DNA from: a virus
Virus record (IMG/VR): IMGVR_UViG_3300007539_000013
Span: 1 to 64,000 of that record
Strand: one strand, 5' to 3'
Length of the DNA: 64,000 nt
This document shows, piece by piece, positions 34,416 to 43,684 of the stretch; the first letter of the stretch is position 1; each line of letters begins with the position of its first letter. The position numbers and the translations under genes are program-made. The notes below the pieces were generated by a model. That model searched no databases, was not told the origin of the DNA, and saw only the letters and a list, made by a program, of their open reading frames with translations.

Positions 34416-34755
34416 CTGAATATAAATTATCTCGCACAGACTGCAAGATTTGATTCGTTACTTCTAGTGTCTGATTTGTCTCCAATATTGTATTAGTGAC
34501 ACTAGAGTCCAGGTTTGAAATGGCTAAATTTGTTGAGTCACCCTGAGTTCTTAATCCATCAGCAAGGTCTTTCTGAAAGAATATTGTTAATTGATCCTGA
34601 ACTCGATCGAGATTTATTCTTAAGTCTTCATACCAATCATTAAATCTTTTATCGAATTTCTTCTCATCTTCACCTTTTTTGGGTAAGGCATCATTATCAG
34701 GAAACGAAGGCTCCGTGTTGCGCTGAAATGTATTAACTGGCAGTATATCCGTCAT
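34411..34755 (-). CDS. Coiled-coil tail protein, 114 aa
   Basis: A helical protein. Residues about 25-110 form a heptad-like coil (FDKRFNDWYEDLRINLDRV, LETNQTLEVTNQILQSV). It sits between the nozzle-like gene, with which it overlaps by ATGA, and dyad element copy 7, whose first bases overlap its stop region. It is possibly a fibre trimerisation or linker protein. Confidence 0.6.
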   Translation of the reverse strand: MTDILPVNTFQRNTEPSFPDNDALPKKGEDEKKFDKRFNDWYEDLRINLDRVQDQLTIFFQKDLADGLRTQGDSTNLAISNLDSSVTNTILETNQTLEVTNQILQSVRDNLYSV

Positions 34756-37442
34756 CCTTGATTAATTGTTTGTGTAGTTGATCTCGTATCAATCCCACTA
34801 ACCTCAAATGTTCTTCCAACTAACTTAACTGGGTTATCTATTACCAATGGAAGGTTATCGTCCCAATAATAAATATTCGACCTGTCACTACCTATCTTTG
34901 ACTTAACATATCCATACTCAGTATATCCAAAATGCTCATAGGTAGGCTCTACTATAACTTGATCCCTTAGATATGGAGCCTGAATAAGAAGGGGGATCAT
35001 GTTTTCATCTACTATATCATTTAAAATAACATAGTCTAATCCACCACCTAGGGTCTGTATTTCCTCTGTGCCCTGTGGTGCAGTATTTGTGCTTATCCTA
35101 ACTTTTACTGGAGTTGTTCCGTACTTAGAAGATAACTCTAACACATAAGATCTTATTTCTTTATCAGAAAAAGAATCACCAAAATCTATCAATCCGCTCT
35201 TGATCGCAGACCGATAACCATAACCAATTCTGTTATATATTCTGTACGGTTTGGTCTCACCCCTCTTTGGAGGGCCATAACCATACCTCACGATACAACC
35301 CCCATACCTTGCGTCTTCTCGGTAATCAGACCCAATATACAAACTTGTATTATCCCAAGCCTGATGAACTGCCATTAGAAACCATAACTCATCCGGGCCG
35401 ACTCTGTTGTATTTTGGTCTCCTGATGGTAAAGCAAGAGGTAAATGAGGCATCTATCTGTGATAATGTTTCATTTACATAATCATACGCAATAACTCCCC
35501 AATTTATTACAGGATTGTTAGTTTGCTCACCAAACTCATCGACATAGTTTCCTGCAGAATCCTCCTTATAGCCAATAGGGCAATTTATAAATATCTCCCT
35601 AGTTACTGGATTATCCACAGCATATACAAATTCCGATAACTCCGGAGGAACCATTTGCCAGAAAGGCGGGCCAAGCTCAAACTTATCAACAACCTTTGGC
35701 TCTACGGAAGATCTATTAATTACATAAACTCCGCTATTTCCCATAAACAAGTGCTGGTTCCCGCCAAGATTTATTATTGTGTGGCGAAAATCAGGAACCC
35801 TGCCCCCTTGGTATCGTGGATCGACAGCAAAAGGAGTGTAAGGCGAATTTGTAGTGGTTACAAAATAGAAGCCCGTATCCCTATAAACAACGAGCTTGTC
35901 TGCTAGTTCTTTTATTTTTGTCACCCTGGATCCATCTTGGACAAGCTCATAAAATGCCGCTGGCTTCTTTATTTGCTCTACATAAGGTCGGATAACCACT
36001 CGATACTTTCCGTCAATCAACGGCTGCCCTGTAGTGGGATCAAGTAATACTACATTAGATTGATTCTTATCAATTAAAGTTCCAGAAGAACTAATAAATA
36101 TACCTGAAGATAATGACCCTATGGATGTAATCATCTGGGTAATGATTTCAGCCTCAGTAAATCCTTTATTTACCGTATCCAACTCATCTCGCACTCCATA
36201 CTTGGCAACTAAAGAATTAATCGCAGAGCTTCTTTCTGTAGATGCAAAGTTCTCATTATCATACTTAATTGCACTAATTGACTCATAGGATGAGTCACTT
36301 GAGGGCGTGAAGTAAATAGACATGTGGTCTACATCCCCATAGTTGCCATTGAAAAATGTACGATATAATGAACCTGGCTCATCAATAGGAAAATTATAAT
36401 CCTGCACGAATGTGTAGGTTCCATTTGATATAAATAAGTCACCTGGTAAACCCCCGCCTTCGGGAATCATGGTGTTGGTTGTTGGGTCTATTACGCCTGT
36501 ATTAAATAGCTTTGGGTCGGCTTCAGAAGAATAGATTATTCGATATTGAAATCTTTGTGTCTGCACGGATGCGGCCGGCATATCGGTGTTATAGCCTAAA
36601 TCAGCCCAATCCTCGCCTTCATCGACATCGGGAATTATTTTTCCGTATGGGTTAGTGGCATACTTGAACCAATTATCATACCCTGAGGATATTAGTGTTA
36701 AATCTCCACATACTAATCTGTCCTGAAATTTACCTATTGTTCCAACGGAAACTACCCCATTTTCTCGTAATCCATACAGGGGAACTACATAACTCCATTC
36801 GCTTTTGTAGATTACAGGTAAATCGATTCCATTATTAATTATTAAATGGTTTTGAATCTCAATAAATTCCCATCTGTATGCACCACCCTCAAATGGGTCT
36901 TTGTATGTGCCATCCGACTCCTTTGAGTCCATGTGATAATTTATCACATTTCTTGTTGGGTGCATTATTGGTTGCCAAGTAAAGTCATCAGCATCGTTAC
37001 TAAAATAGTCTACATCCCTTAATGTCTCGGGTGCATCAAGCCCATCTTCTGTTGCGTATTCCTGCACTGGAGATGTGTTTAGAATATCACTTGAATCAAT
37101 AGCGTACCTTCTGTCTCCAGATAATAGCTTATAGATAGTACCTCCCGCAATCGCTATAAGGACAGGAGTTCCATCAGTTCCCGTAAATTGATACATGCCC
37201 CGTATAGGATAATCAGAATTCAAGGCATCATCATTTCCGGTGGGATTAAATAAGTCCCATCCTTCCCTTCTTAGCTCACCATCAGTTTCCCTTCTAAAAT
37301 TTAGCTTCTGCGTGTAATTAGCAGATGAAGTAAGGTAATTTGTGGCTTGAGATAAAGGAACATCATCAGACGCAGAACCAACTAACTGGCCACCCTGTGA
37401 TGGGTGAATAGTTATATTTTTATATCTTTTTTTTGCCATCAA
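34752..37442 (-). CDS. Tail nozzle / tail tubular protein B-like, 896 aa
   Basis: Large beta-rich protein with many aromatic strands and no coiled coil, in the place and size range of T7 gp12 or P22 gp10-type nozzle proteins. Segments such as FQDRLVCGDLTLISSG, ADKLVVYRDTGFYFVTTT and HLFMGNSGVYVINRSS resemble propeller blades of podovirus nozzles. The N-terminus is NITIHPSQGGQLVGSASDD. It is separated from the adaptor-like gene by one fibre gene. The call rests on pattern and order. Confidence 0.65.
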   Translation of the reverse strand: MMAKKRYKNITIHPSQGGQLVGSASDDVPLSQATNYLTSSANYTQKLNFRRETDGELRREGWDLFNPTGNDDALNSDYPIRGMYQFTGTDGTPVLIAIAGGTIYKLLSGDRRYAIDSSDILNTSPVQEYATEDGLDAPETLRDVDYFSNDADDFTWQPIMHPTRNVINYHMDSKESDGTYKDPFEGGAYRWEFIEIQNHLIINNGIDLPVIYKSEWSYVVPLYGLRENGVVSVGTIGKFQDRLVCGDLTLISSGYDNWFKYATNPYGKIIPDVDEGEDWADLGYNTDMPAASVQTQRFQYRIIYSSEADPKLFNTGVIDPTTNTMIPEGGGLPGDLFISNGTYTFVQDYNFPIDEPGSLYRTFFNGNYGDVDHMSIYFTPSSDSSYESISAIKYDNENFASTERSSAINSLVAKYGVRDELDTVNKGFTEAEIITQMITSIGSLSSGIFISSSGTLIDKNQSNVVLLDPTTGQPLIDGKYRVVIRPYVEQIKKPAAFYELVQDGSRVTKIKELADKLVVYRDTGFYFVTTTNSPYTPFAVDPRYQGGRVPDFRHTIINLGGNQHLFMGNSGVYVINRSSVEPKVVDKFELGPPFWQMVPPELSEFVYAVDNPVTREIFINCPIGYKEDSAGNYVDEFGEQTNNPVINWGVIAYDYVNETLSQIDASFTSCFTIRRPKYNRVGPDELWFLMAVHQAWDNTSLYIGSDYREDARYGGCIVRYGYGPPKRGETKPYRIYNRIGYGYRSAIKSGLIDFGDSFSDKEIRSYVLELSSKYGTTPVKVRISTNTAPQGTEEIQTLGGGLDYVILNDIVDENMIPLLIQAPYLRDQVIVEPTYEHFGYTEYGYVKSKIGSDRSNIYYWDDNLPLVIDNPVKLVGRTFEVSGIDTRSTTQTINQG

Positions 37443-39811
37443 TTAGAATAGAGGTCTTCAGTAAACGCTATTGTTTTTATCGTACCAGCCACATCTACCT
37501 TCCAATTATCTGAGGCTTCATCAAAGTAAATTTTTGTATTTGCTGTGTCTCCACGCTCAACCTCTATACCTGATTTTAATGTGGCTGCAGGAGTACCTGT
37601 CTGATTTTTATTAAGAACAACTATATTATCCTCAATTACAAGGTTGGTGGTATCAATAGTTGTGGTTGTTCCATTGATCGTAAGGTTACCGCTAGCAGTT
37701 ATATCACCATTTACAGTAAGGTCCTGAGTCGCATTAGTTGCTCCAATAGTTACACCAGCTCCCGTAAATGTACCCCCCGATGTAGATGTAATCCCGGCCG
37801 TTGAGGTGGAACCCGTGGTGGTAGTATCGCCATTTACGGTAAGGTTCTGAGTCGAATTAGCCGTACCTATAGTTACCCCTGCCCCCGTAAACGTGCCCCC
37901 ACTTGTAGATGTTACGCCAGCAGTTGATGTGGAACCCTTAACCGTAAGGTTTTGATTAGCTGAGTCTGTCCCTATAGTTACCCCTGCCCCAGTAAATGTG
38001 CCTCCTGAGGTAGAACTAATCCCAACCGTAGAGGTGGAACCAGTAGTAGTTACATTCCCATTAGTTGTAAGATTTTGGTTCGCACTAGCCGTACCTATGG
38101 TTACTCCTGATCCAGTAAAAGTACCTCCACTGGTAGAACTAATTCCAACGGTGGATGTAGTCCCGGTAGTAGTAACGTTTCCGTTGGTGGTAAGATTTTG
38201 ATTACTGGAAGCTGTTCCTATAGTTACTCCTGCACCAGTGAAAGTACCTCCACTTGTAGATGTCAGTCCAACCGTAGTGGTGGAGCCAGCTATATTGGTA
38301 GTTCCCGCAATAGATAGATTGTTTGTATTTATATTCGTAACAGAGGTAGCTCCATCTACTTCAAATAAATTAGTAGTGGTTGACCCACCTGTTACAAAAA
38401 GATTGGTGGTATTGACCGTGGTACTTGTATTAGTACTTGTTGAGTCTACAGTAAAATATGTATTTCCACTTGCGTCTTTTACTTCAAGTTTTGGAGTCTC
38501 AATCTCGGTAGTACTACCAGGTGTTCCGTCATTGAATACCTTACTGGCAACTACTTGCCTCCAGTCTGTTCCTCCGAATTTAAAATATACTCCTGTGTTA
38601 TCGAAAGCTATGTCACCGATTGCACCACCTGAATCAGTTGGATCGGTTGGCTTATACTCATACCTATGGGCGTCATAGTTTTCCTCAATCTTTGTCTGTG
38701 TTTCTGCTTTTGTGTAGAAATTTTGAGTTACCTGACTGATTATTCCATGCGGGTCGGTAGCAGCTATATGAGAATCTAGCAGACTATTTACATCTATATT
38801 AGGAACATTACCTAAACCTACTTGTGACTTGGTCACCGCATGAGGGTTGCTTGCGTCTGCAATATGCGTGCTTAAGGCTCCATCCAAATCCCCCGATGGA
38901 ATGGTTGGGGCATCAGGGTGGGTAAAGATTTCAGCTACTGTTAAGTTTTCTACATTACCTAGTCCAACCTGTGCTTTTGTTACACTATGTGGATTATCAG
39001 TTTTGCCTGAGTGATCTTGTATCTGTAGGTTGGTTTGTGCCTGCGTGTACTTATCTAAGTCTGTAATATCTGCCTCAAGATGAGTATGCTCTTTAGGTTC
39101 TACATTGGCTAATAAACCATCGACCGACGCTTTATTATAATACTGATTTAAGTCTAAATCAGATATGTCGGCTACCGTATGGCCATGCACTGAATCAGCT
39201 TTCGATGCCAGATCACTCGTGGTGGCATAATTAGAAGCATCTGTTTCCAGTGTGGACACTCTACCAACGAGAGCCCCGTAGTCATCTAGGTGCGAAGAAT
39301 CAACTCCATCTATTGCATCTATAGCACTACTTAAAACAGATATTTGATTATCTACATAAGTCTTATCTGTTTTTAAGTTTAAAGCATCCTGTAACCCATC
39401 TACATTAGTAATCGAATGGGAATGGTTTGTGAGGGCAAATCCTGATATAGAAGACTCTAGGCTAGATATTTCTGACTCCAGGGATGTTATCTGGGAAACA
39501 AATGCTTTATTACCTAGCTCTGCATTGAGTGTTGCAATCTGAGAATCAATATCAGTTTTAGTATAGTAGTCAGATAAGTATTCAGTCGATGCACCCTCAA
39601 GCTCAGTAACTCTTGCGTCTATTGAACTTATGGAATCATTTAGAATTTTGCCTGCATTTGCGGTGAGCGCATCTGTTGTGGATGTACTTAAAAAGTTATC
39701 CACCAAATCCTCTTCAAGCACCAGTACGCTGTCAATTAAGTCAGCGAACTGCGCCTCTGTTGGAGTCGACCCGGTTAAAAAATATGTCTTTAAGGTTGTC
39801 CTACTGCTCAT
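37439..39811 (-). CDS. Tail fibre protein with coiled coil and tandem repeats, 790 aa
   Basis: The N-terminus (LKTYFLTGSTPTEAQFADLI, then LSTSTTDALTANAGKIL) is a common fibre start. Residues about 60-400 alternate coiled coil with HSITNVDGLQDAL and DISDLDLNQYYNK type fibre repeats. About 510-720 contain five units of about 41 residues (TSTSGGTFTGAGVTIG ... QNLTTNGNVTTTG). The C-terminus (LVIEDNIVVLNKNQTGTPAA, then SDNWKVDVAGTIKTIAFTEDL) is a conserved phage fibre ending. It lies between adaptor and nozzle genes. Confidence 0.8.
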   Translation of the reverse strand: MSSRTTLKTYFLTGSTPTEAQFADLIDSVLVLEEDLVDNFLSTSTTDALTANAGKILNDSISSIDARVTELEGASTEYLSDYYTKTDIDSQIATLNAELGNKAFVSQITSLESEISSLESSISGFALTNHSHSITNVDGLQDALNLKTDKTYVDNQISVLSSAIDAIDGVDSSHLDDYGALVGRVSTLETDASNYATTSDLASKADSVHGHTVADISDLDLNQYYNKASVDGLLANVEPKEHTHLEADITDLDKYTQAQTNLQIQDHSGKTDNPHSVTKAQVGLGNVENLTVAEIFTHPDAPTIPSGDLDGALSTHIADASNPHAVTKSQVGLGNVPNIDVNSLLDSHIAATDPHGIISQVTQNFYTKAETQTKIEENYDAHRYEYKPTDPTDSGGAIGDIAFDNTGVYFKFGGTDWRQVVASKVFNDGTPGSTTEIETPKLEVKDASGNTYFTVDSTSTNTSTTVNTTNLFVTGGSTTTNLFEVDGATSVTNINTNNLSIAGTTNIAGSTTTVGLTSTSGGTFTGAGVTIGTASSNQNLTTNGNVTTTGTTSTVGISSTSGGTFTGSGVTIGTASANQNLTTNGNVTTTGSTSTVGISSTSGGTFTGAGVTIGTDSANQNLTVKGSTSTAGVTSTSGGTFTGAGVTIGTANSTQNLTVNGDTTTTGSTSTAGITSTSGGTFTGAGVTIGATNATQDLTVNGDITASGNLTINGTTTTIDTTNLVIEDNIVVLNKNQTGTPAATLKSGIEVERGDTANTKIYFDEASDNWKVDVAGTIKTIAFTEDLYSN
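37680..38290 (-). repeat. Five tandem coding repeats of about 123 bp in the 790-aa fibre
   Basis: Each DNA unit encodes a TSGGTFTG(A/S)GVTIG block plus QNLT(T/V)NGNVTTTG. The third unit is shorter by about six codons. Such arrays expand and contract by recombination and can change fibre length. Confidence 0.75.
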
Positions 39812-40575
39812 CCTACTACAAATCCTCCTCCTCCGACACCACTGCTGATTATTTGCTCAACAGAGGAGCTTTGGTATTCTTTTTCATTTAAATATATTTG
39901 AGCCCGTGCCTTTTGATACATTTGCATGTATGATGCGTACTGGGTCAAATCATTGTCCACCTCCCTAGCTAAATGTGACTTAACATAATCTGAGACTGCT
40001 TTAGCAACCATGTCGTCAAAAACAACAGGCACATTCTTTTCTGTTTCAGTTGCTCTAAAAACAGGAATGTAATGGTTTTCCCCTTCGAAATATATATACA
40101 TTGCCTCGTCATCACGAAGCTTTGGAGCTAACCAAAACCTATCGGGGCCGAAGGTTATTCTTCCTGGTATTGTTGTTGTTCTTTCTGCAACACCTCCATC
40201 TATTAGATTAAACCTTTGCTCCCAAGGGATTGTTCTAGGGTAAAAGTACCTTGAGACCGATTGTTCGTTTTCCTCGGTTGGTATCCTTCTTATTACAACC
40301 TGCTTTATTCTTGTTTTAGCGGTTATGAATTCGCCTTGATGAACATCAACATCTTCCGAGTTGACTGAAGACAAGTCCGATGGATCAGGCTCAACAAGCG
40401 TAGATGGAGAGTAGTACTTAAATTGATTAGCGCGAATACCAGGTACATATCGTTGCATGTCAATAGATCCCGCAACAATCATTCTATCTATATACTCCTG
40501 AACACCCTTGCCCTTTCTTTGGCTATCCACCAAAAGGTAAGTTCTTACAATTTCGTTAAATTCTGCCCAAGTCAT
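39808..40575 (-). CDS. Head-tail adaptor / tail tubular protein A-like
   Basis: 255 residues. The N-terminal helical part (FNEIVRTYLLVDSQRKGKGV, IDRMIVAGSIDMQRYVPG) and C-terminal helices (VAKAVSDYVKSHLAREVDND) frame a beta-rich insert. This is the layout of T7 gp11-type adaptors that join portal to nozzle. It starts inside the stop of the membrane protein gene upstream (ATGA) and ends in a Gly-rich tail, GVGGGGFVVG. Confidence 0.65.
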   Translation of the reverse strand: MTWAEFNEIVRTYLLVDSQRKGKGVQEYIDRMIVAGSIDMQRYVPGIRANQFKYYSPSTLVEPDPSDLSSVNSEDVDVHQGEFITAKTRIKQVVIRRIPTEENEQSVSRYFYPRTIPWEQRFNLIDGGVAERTTTIPGRITFGPDRFWLAPKLRDDEAMYIYFEGENHYIPVFRATETEKNVPVVFDDMVAKAVSDYVKSHLAREVDNDLTQYASYMQMYQKARAQIYLNEKEYQSSSVEQIISSGVGGGGFVVG

Positions 40576-41036
40576 TTCCTGCCTCCGGGAGTGAAATAAA
40601 ATCCTAAAATCATCGGGCTCAACAAAACCACAAAGTACAAACTTAAATGTCCTGTTGTAACCACAACGGGCGACTGTTTAGCAGGGAACGAGAATAATCC
40701 AAATAAAAACTCGGTTGCTCCTTCTCCTGTTGGGTTTGTGAGGGTGATGATTTCTGCACTGGGGAAGAGGGTGCAGAGGATGACAACGCAGGACAAGGTG
40801 CCGCATAATATGAGGCTGAGCAGCCTCCTAGTAGCACGAGTGAACATACCGCCTTCACCGCTGTTAAGTTGCTCTTGAAATTTAAGTGCGAATTCATTGC
40901 CCCTTGCCTCCCTTGCTAGTTCTAGTTCAAATTTCTGCTGACGGGAGTCATTGATCGCACCAAATACCCCTTTTAGTACAGACCCCAGAGCTGCGCTCCC
41001 GCCAGCAGTGAAAAACATTGTTACCAGTTCGAACAT
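40572..41036 (-). CDS. Membrane protein, holin-like candidate, 154 aa
   Basis: An amphipathic N-terminus (FFTAGGSAALGSVLKGVFGA) is followed by a charged coiled helix (RQQKFELELAREARGNEFAL). Two clear membrane segments come next, LLSLILCGTLSCVVILCTLF at about 71-90 and LSLYFVVLLSPMILGFYF at about 130-147. This plan resembles three-segment phage holins. A lipoprotein-like frame is embedded in another register, as in spanin pairs, so lysis is the best guess. Dyad element copy 8 ends three bases before the ATG. Not proven. Confidence 0.55.
   Translation of the reverse strand: MFELVTMFFTAGGSAALGSVLKGVFGAINDSRQQKFELELAREARGNEFALKFQEQLNSGEGGMFTRATRRLLSLILCGTLSCVVILCTLFPSAEIITLTNPTGEGATEFLFGLFSFPAKQSPVVVTTGHLSLYFVVLLSPMILGFYFTPGGRK
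40643..40897 (-). CDS. Embedded Rz1-like lipoprotein (out-of-frame)
   Basis: An 84-codon frame lying wholly inside the membrane protein gene in another register. It has a signal peptide with a lipobox, AVCSLVLLGGC, ending at Cys26. The mature part is short and rich in Pro and Ser (AAPCPALSSSAPSSPVQ), as in Rz1 outer-membrane spanin subunits. The minus strand has AGGGAGG nine bases before its ATG. Nested lipoproteins of this type are known for lambda-like Rz/Rz1. The partner here is not a classic Rz, so the pairing is uncertain. Confidence 0.5.
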   Translation of the reverse strand: MNSHLNFKSNLTAVKAVCSLVLLGGCSASYYAAPCPALSSSAPSSPVQKSSPSQTQQEKEQPSFYLDYSRSLLNSRPLWLQQDI

Positions 41037-41039
41037 CCC

Positions 41040-41063
41040 TGTTACATTATAATTCGTGTGACA
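41040..41063 (-). promoter_or_regulatory. 24-bp TGTWACA dyad element, copy 8
   Basis: On the minus strand TGTCACACGAA, six bases (TTATAA), TGTAACA, then GGG and the ATG of the membrane protein gene. A TATAAT hexamer straddles the second half, ten bases from the ATG. Confidence 0.75.
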
Positions 41064-41264
41064 CTAACTGTCCAACTCATTCACCTTCGCGACAAGCTCA
41101 TTTATCTTACCTCGCAAAAGCTCGAAGTTATTATCAACTTGCTCAAATGTCAGGGGCTGGTCTTCTCCAGCTGCGTTTTCATTATCTTTGCGAAGAAAAA
41201 CACGCTTGTCTGCAATAGAGTCAGCGTAATCATCTCCATTCGATCCTAATGTCTCAATAGCCAT
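41064..41264 (-). CDS. Small fibre-associated protein, 66 aa
   Basis: Shares the DVDDNF/QVDNNFELLR motif (here FEQVDNNFELLRGKINELV) with the fibre protein at 25086-26300. A helical C-terminus follows that could form a trimeric coil. It overlaps the upstream fibre gene by 11 bp and ends next to dyad element copy 8. It probably attaches or nucleates a fibre trimer. Confidence 0.6.
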   Translation of the reverse strand: MAIETLGSNGDDYADSIADKRVFLRKDNENAAGEDQPLTFEQVDNNFELLRGKINELVAKVNELDS

Positions 41265-42048
41265 ATTCTGTCCTTGTAGTTGAAAATAATTGTTCAGCGC
41301 CTAGTTGTGTTAGTTCCGATAGATGAATAGTCATCTCACTAAAGTCTCCCTTGTAGAATCTGCTTTCATGCTTACCCACATAAAAGTTTGTAAATGATGT
41401 AGTTAGTGTGGGCATGGATTTATAACCAACCTGGTCGGATGCCCTTACGGATATTTTATAAGTCAACTCTTCGGTATCATAACCCGACTTACACTGAGTT
41501 ACTCCGGTTCCTTGTTCACTTATTGCCCCTATATTGCTATCGAAAGTAAACCTTGATGTAAGGGAACTAGGCTCAATAGTTACTGGATGTGATCCCTCTA
41601 TGCCAATCAGCGGTCTTGGCACATCAGTGCCCTCACCCACTACTGTTATTGTGAAATCTTGATCTATGGAATTTAGTAAATTCGTATCAAGCTCCATGTA
41701 TTCGTTTAAATTGAATATTGCTTTGTAAACCACCTCCCCTGAGGAGTTCGCAGAAAGACCTAATTTTGGCGCTAAATTTTGGTTCGATTGTACAAGATCC
41801 TGTACAGGTACTCCGTCCTTCGCCTTCTGGTCGTATACCCTAATTACATAAACATCCTCAGAAAGATTGGGGGTATTGGATGGATAATCAAACTCCCCTC
41901 CACTTGCCTGCTTATAACGAAAGTATTCTCCGTTATATAACTTCCTGAGTTTTCTATTTAAAGAATACGCGCATAGAGCTGGGTACGCATCAGCAGGAAG
42001 CCGTGCGGTGGACACATCCCCTTGTACGCCACCATGATGTACGATCAT
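41254..42048 (-). CDS. LamG-like fibre protein, 264 aa
   Basis: The N-terminal segment (AYPALCAYSLNRKLRKLYNG ... VYVIRVYDQ) follows the pattern of LamG-type domains related to the arabinofuranosidase B catalytic fold found in marine phage fibres (AYSLRKLR...IRVR...YDQ). A beta-sandwich tail ends in FYVGKHESRFYKGDFSEM, a LamG closing strand. It probably binds a glycan. ATGA-coupled to the gene before it. Confidence 0.65.
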   Translation of the reverse strand: MIVHHGGVQGDVSTARLPADAYPALCAYSLNRKLRKLYNGEYFRYKQASGGEFDYPSNTPNLSEDVYVIRVYDQKAKDGVPVQDLVQSNQNLAPKLGLSANSSGEVVYKAIFNLNEYMELDTNLLNSIDQDFTITVVGEGTDVPRPLIGIEGSHPVTIEPSSLTSRFTFDSNIGAISEQGTGVTQCKSGYDTEELTYKISVRASDQVGYKSMPTLTTSFTNFYVGKHESRFYKGDFSEMTIHLSELTQLGAEQLFSTTRTEYGY

Positions 42049-42821
42049 ACCAAGTCACCGATTCCATACCATGCTGAGCCATCCCAATATATAGTACATG
42101 AAGAATACTGTTCTCCTAGTACTGTTCCTCTGGCGTTTGTTAGGTTTGGGAATTCTACGGTCTTTCCTGCTAGTAGATTGTTTACTGTAAAGGCAACTCC
42201 TGTATGCGTGGAGTCTAATCCCGTGGGTAAGGTGATGTCTATTTTTGCTCCCGCGGGAGAGCATTGGTATATGTAACCCGTCTCGGCTACATCGAAAGTA
42301 AAGTTTGCGGTCTTTTGCGATACGGGGATCTTTGTGTTCGCGAATCCTTGTACTGTATCCGCAGTAACTGTACCTACAACTCTTAGGTCAGCCCCTACAT
42401 CCAAATCATTTGGGATGGACATATCCTGTCCACCCATAGATGTACTGCCAACGGTTAATCCACCCTCAATAGTAACATCTTCATAGAATGTCGCACTATC
42501 TGCATAAACATCGTAATTATGGACAGCAGATGGAATTCTTAGAGTATTATACTCAGATATACTTAAATCTACATAAGGTCTTACGCGATTACCGTTTAAT
42601 AAGCCCTCCCAGTACTCCGACGAAGGGTAAACTAATATATCAGTAACCCATGGACTAAATCCATCAGTTGGATCACCACCATCTATATTATTTAAATTAT
42701 GATCCGCACCTAGAACATGTAAGGGATAGGAGGATGGATCAGGGGCTTGATTGTCAGCCCCCTCTACAAAACTAATCCATTGCGGGTGGGTTACATTGGC
42801 TGGACTTATATCGGAAATCAT
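42045..42821 (-). CDS. Virion fibre protein, 258 aa
   Basis: The N-terminal 110 residues have no clear match. The middle (VTIEGGLTVGSTSMGGQ, DLRVVGTVTADTVQGF) is a beta-repeat shaft as in tail fibres. The C-terminal domain (VAETGYIYQCSPAGAKIDIT ... YSSCTIYWDGSAWY) matches a compact beta domain common at the ends of phage fibres. Confidence 0.65.
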   Translation of the reverse strand: MISDISPANVTHPQWISFVEGADNQAPDPSSYPLHVLGADHNLNNIDGGDPTDGFSPWVTDILVYPSSEYWEGLLNGNRVRPYVDLSISEYNTLRIPSAVHNYDVYADSATFYEDVTIEGGLTVGSTSMGGQDMSIPNDLDVGADLRVVGTVTADTVQGFANTKIPVSQKTANFTFDVAETGYIYQCSPAGAKIDITLPTGLDSTHTGVAFTVNNLLAGKTVEFPNLTNARGTVLGEQYSSCTIYWDGSAWYGIGDLV

Positions 42822-43684
42822 ACTGCATAAAACCCACTAAGTGAAATATTGTCGGCAGTATCAGAATAGTTCATTGCGTCACTACCAAGGTTTATTACCT
42901 CGTACTCTGATATATTGTCATAACAAGGAAATGTAACTGAAGATGTACTAAACAAAAGCTCATGCGAGTAATTTACCTTCTGCTGGTAAATAATTGGGTC
43001 TACAGTTATCGCAGTACTAGACTCAATAGATACAACCGAGTCCTGCATATTATTTGTCCCAAACTCCCCATTTAATGCAGAAGATATAGTCTCCCTACCG
43101 CTTGGCCCCTCAAGAAATGTATCTGAGTTTCCATCAGTTTTATGCAACCGAAAGATTACTCGGTACTCTGTATTTTTTTGCGTATTAGACTCATTCGCAC
43201 TTAAAGAGGCAGCGGGAGATCCCGTTTCAATTCTGCTCTCGTCATCCCATACATTTATTTTTATCGAATACTCAGAATTCCCTGGTGTTACAAATGTGAC
43301 CTCAACTTCAGAACCATCATTCATCTGCTCAGCTGTCAAAGCAGTGTACTTTAGTCCATTTATCTCAGCACCTCTTGATCCTTCTAGGTTTTGTCCAGAT
43401 TCAATAGTGCCTGACCCACTCCAGTTGGAAAAAGAAGTATCCTCAAACCTATCTATTACTATCTTTTTGTGCCTTCTGCGGATCCCTACAATTTTGCCAG
43501 TGTAATTATTTATACGAAAGGTGCGTGCTTTGGCGTAAGGAATAGTGGTGTAATTCTCAGCAGTAGTTACGGCAAATGTGCCAAAGTCCTGCGGGCGTGA
43601 AGTGACTACAAGTCGGTTATTATCAACTCCGGCATAACTGCCATCTGTATTTGCCCCTACATCGTTATAGTTTATTGTATTCAC
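42818..43684 (-). CDS. Virion protein, 288 aa (GTG start)
   Basis: The start is GTG overlapping the stop of the small membrane protein gene (GTGA). The sequence is mostly beta-rich and Ser/Thr/Asn rich. A jelly-roll-like middle region (about 75-190) resembles carbohydrate-binding folds (EVTFVTPGNSEYSIKINVWD, YRVIFRLHKTDGNSDTFL). It lies at the upstream end of the fibre run. Exact role unknown. Confidence 0.6.
   Translation of the reverse strand: MNTINYNDVGANTDGSYAGVDNNRLVVTSRPQDFGTFAVTTAENYTTIPYAKARTFRINNYTGKIVGIRRRHKKIVIDRFEDTSFSNWSGSGTIESGQNLEGSRGAEINGLKYTALTAEQMNDGSEVEVTFVTPGNSEYSIKINVWDDESRIETGSPAASLSANESNTQKNTEYRVIFRLHKTDGNSDTFLEGPSGRETISSALNGEFGTNNMQDSVVSIESSTAITVDPIIYQQKVNYSHELLFSTSSVTFPCYDNISEYEVINLGSDAMNYSDTADNISLSGFYAV

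Noticed and set aside
38238-38678. Valine-rich plus-strand gene of 146 codons
   Set aside because: It is the antisense of the Thr-rich repeats in the 790-residue fibre gene.
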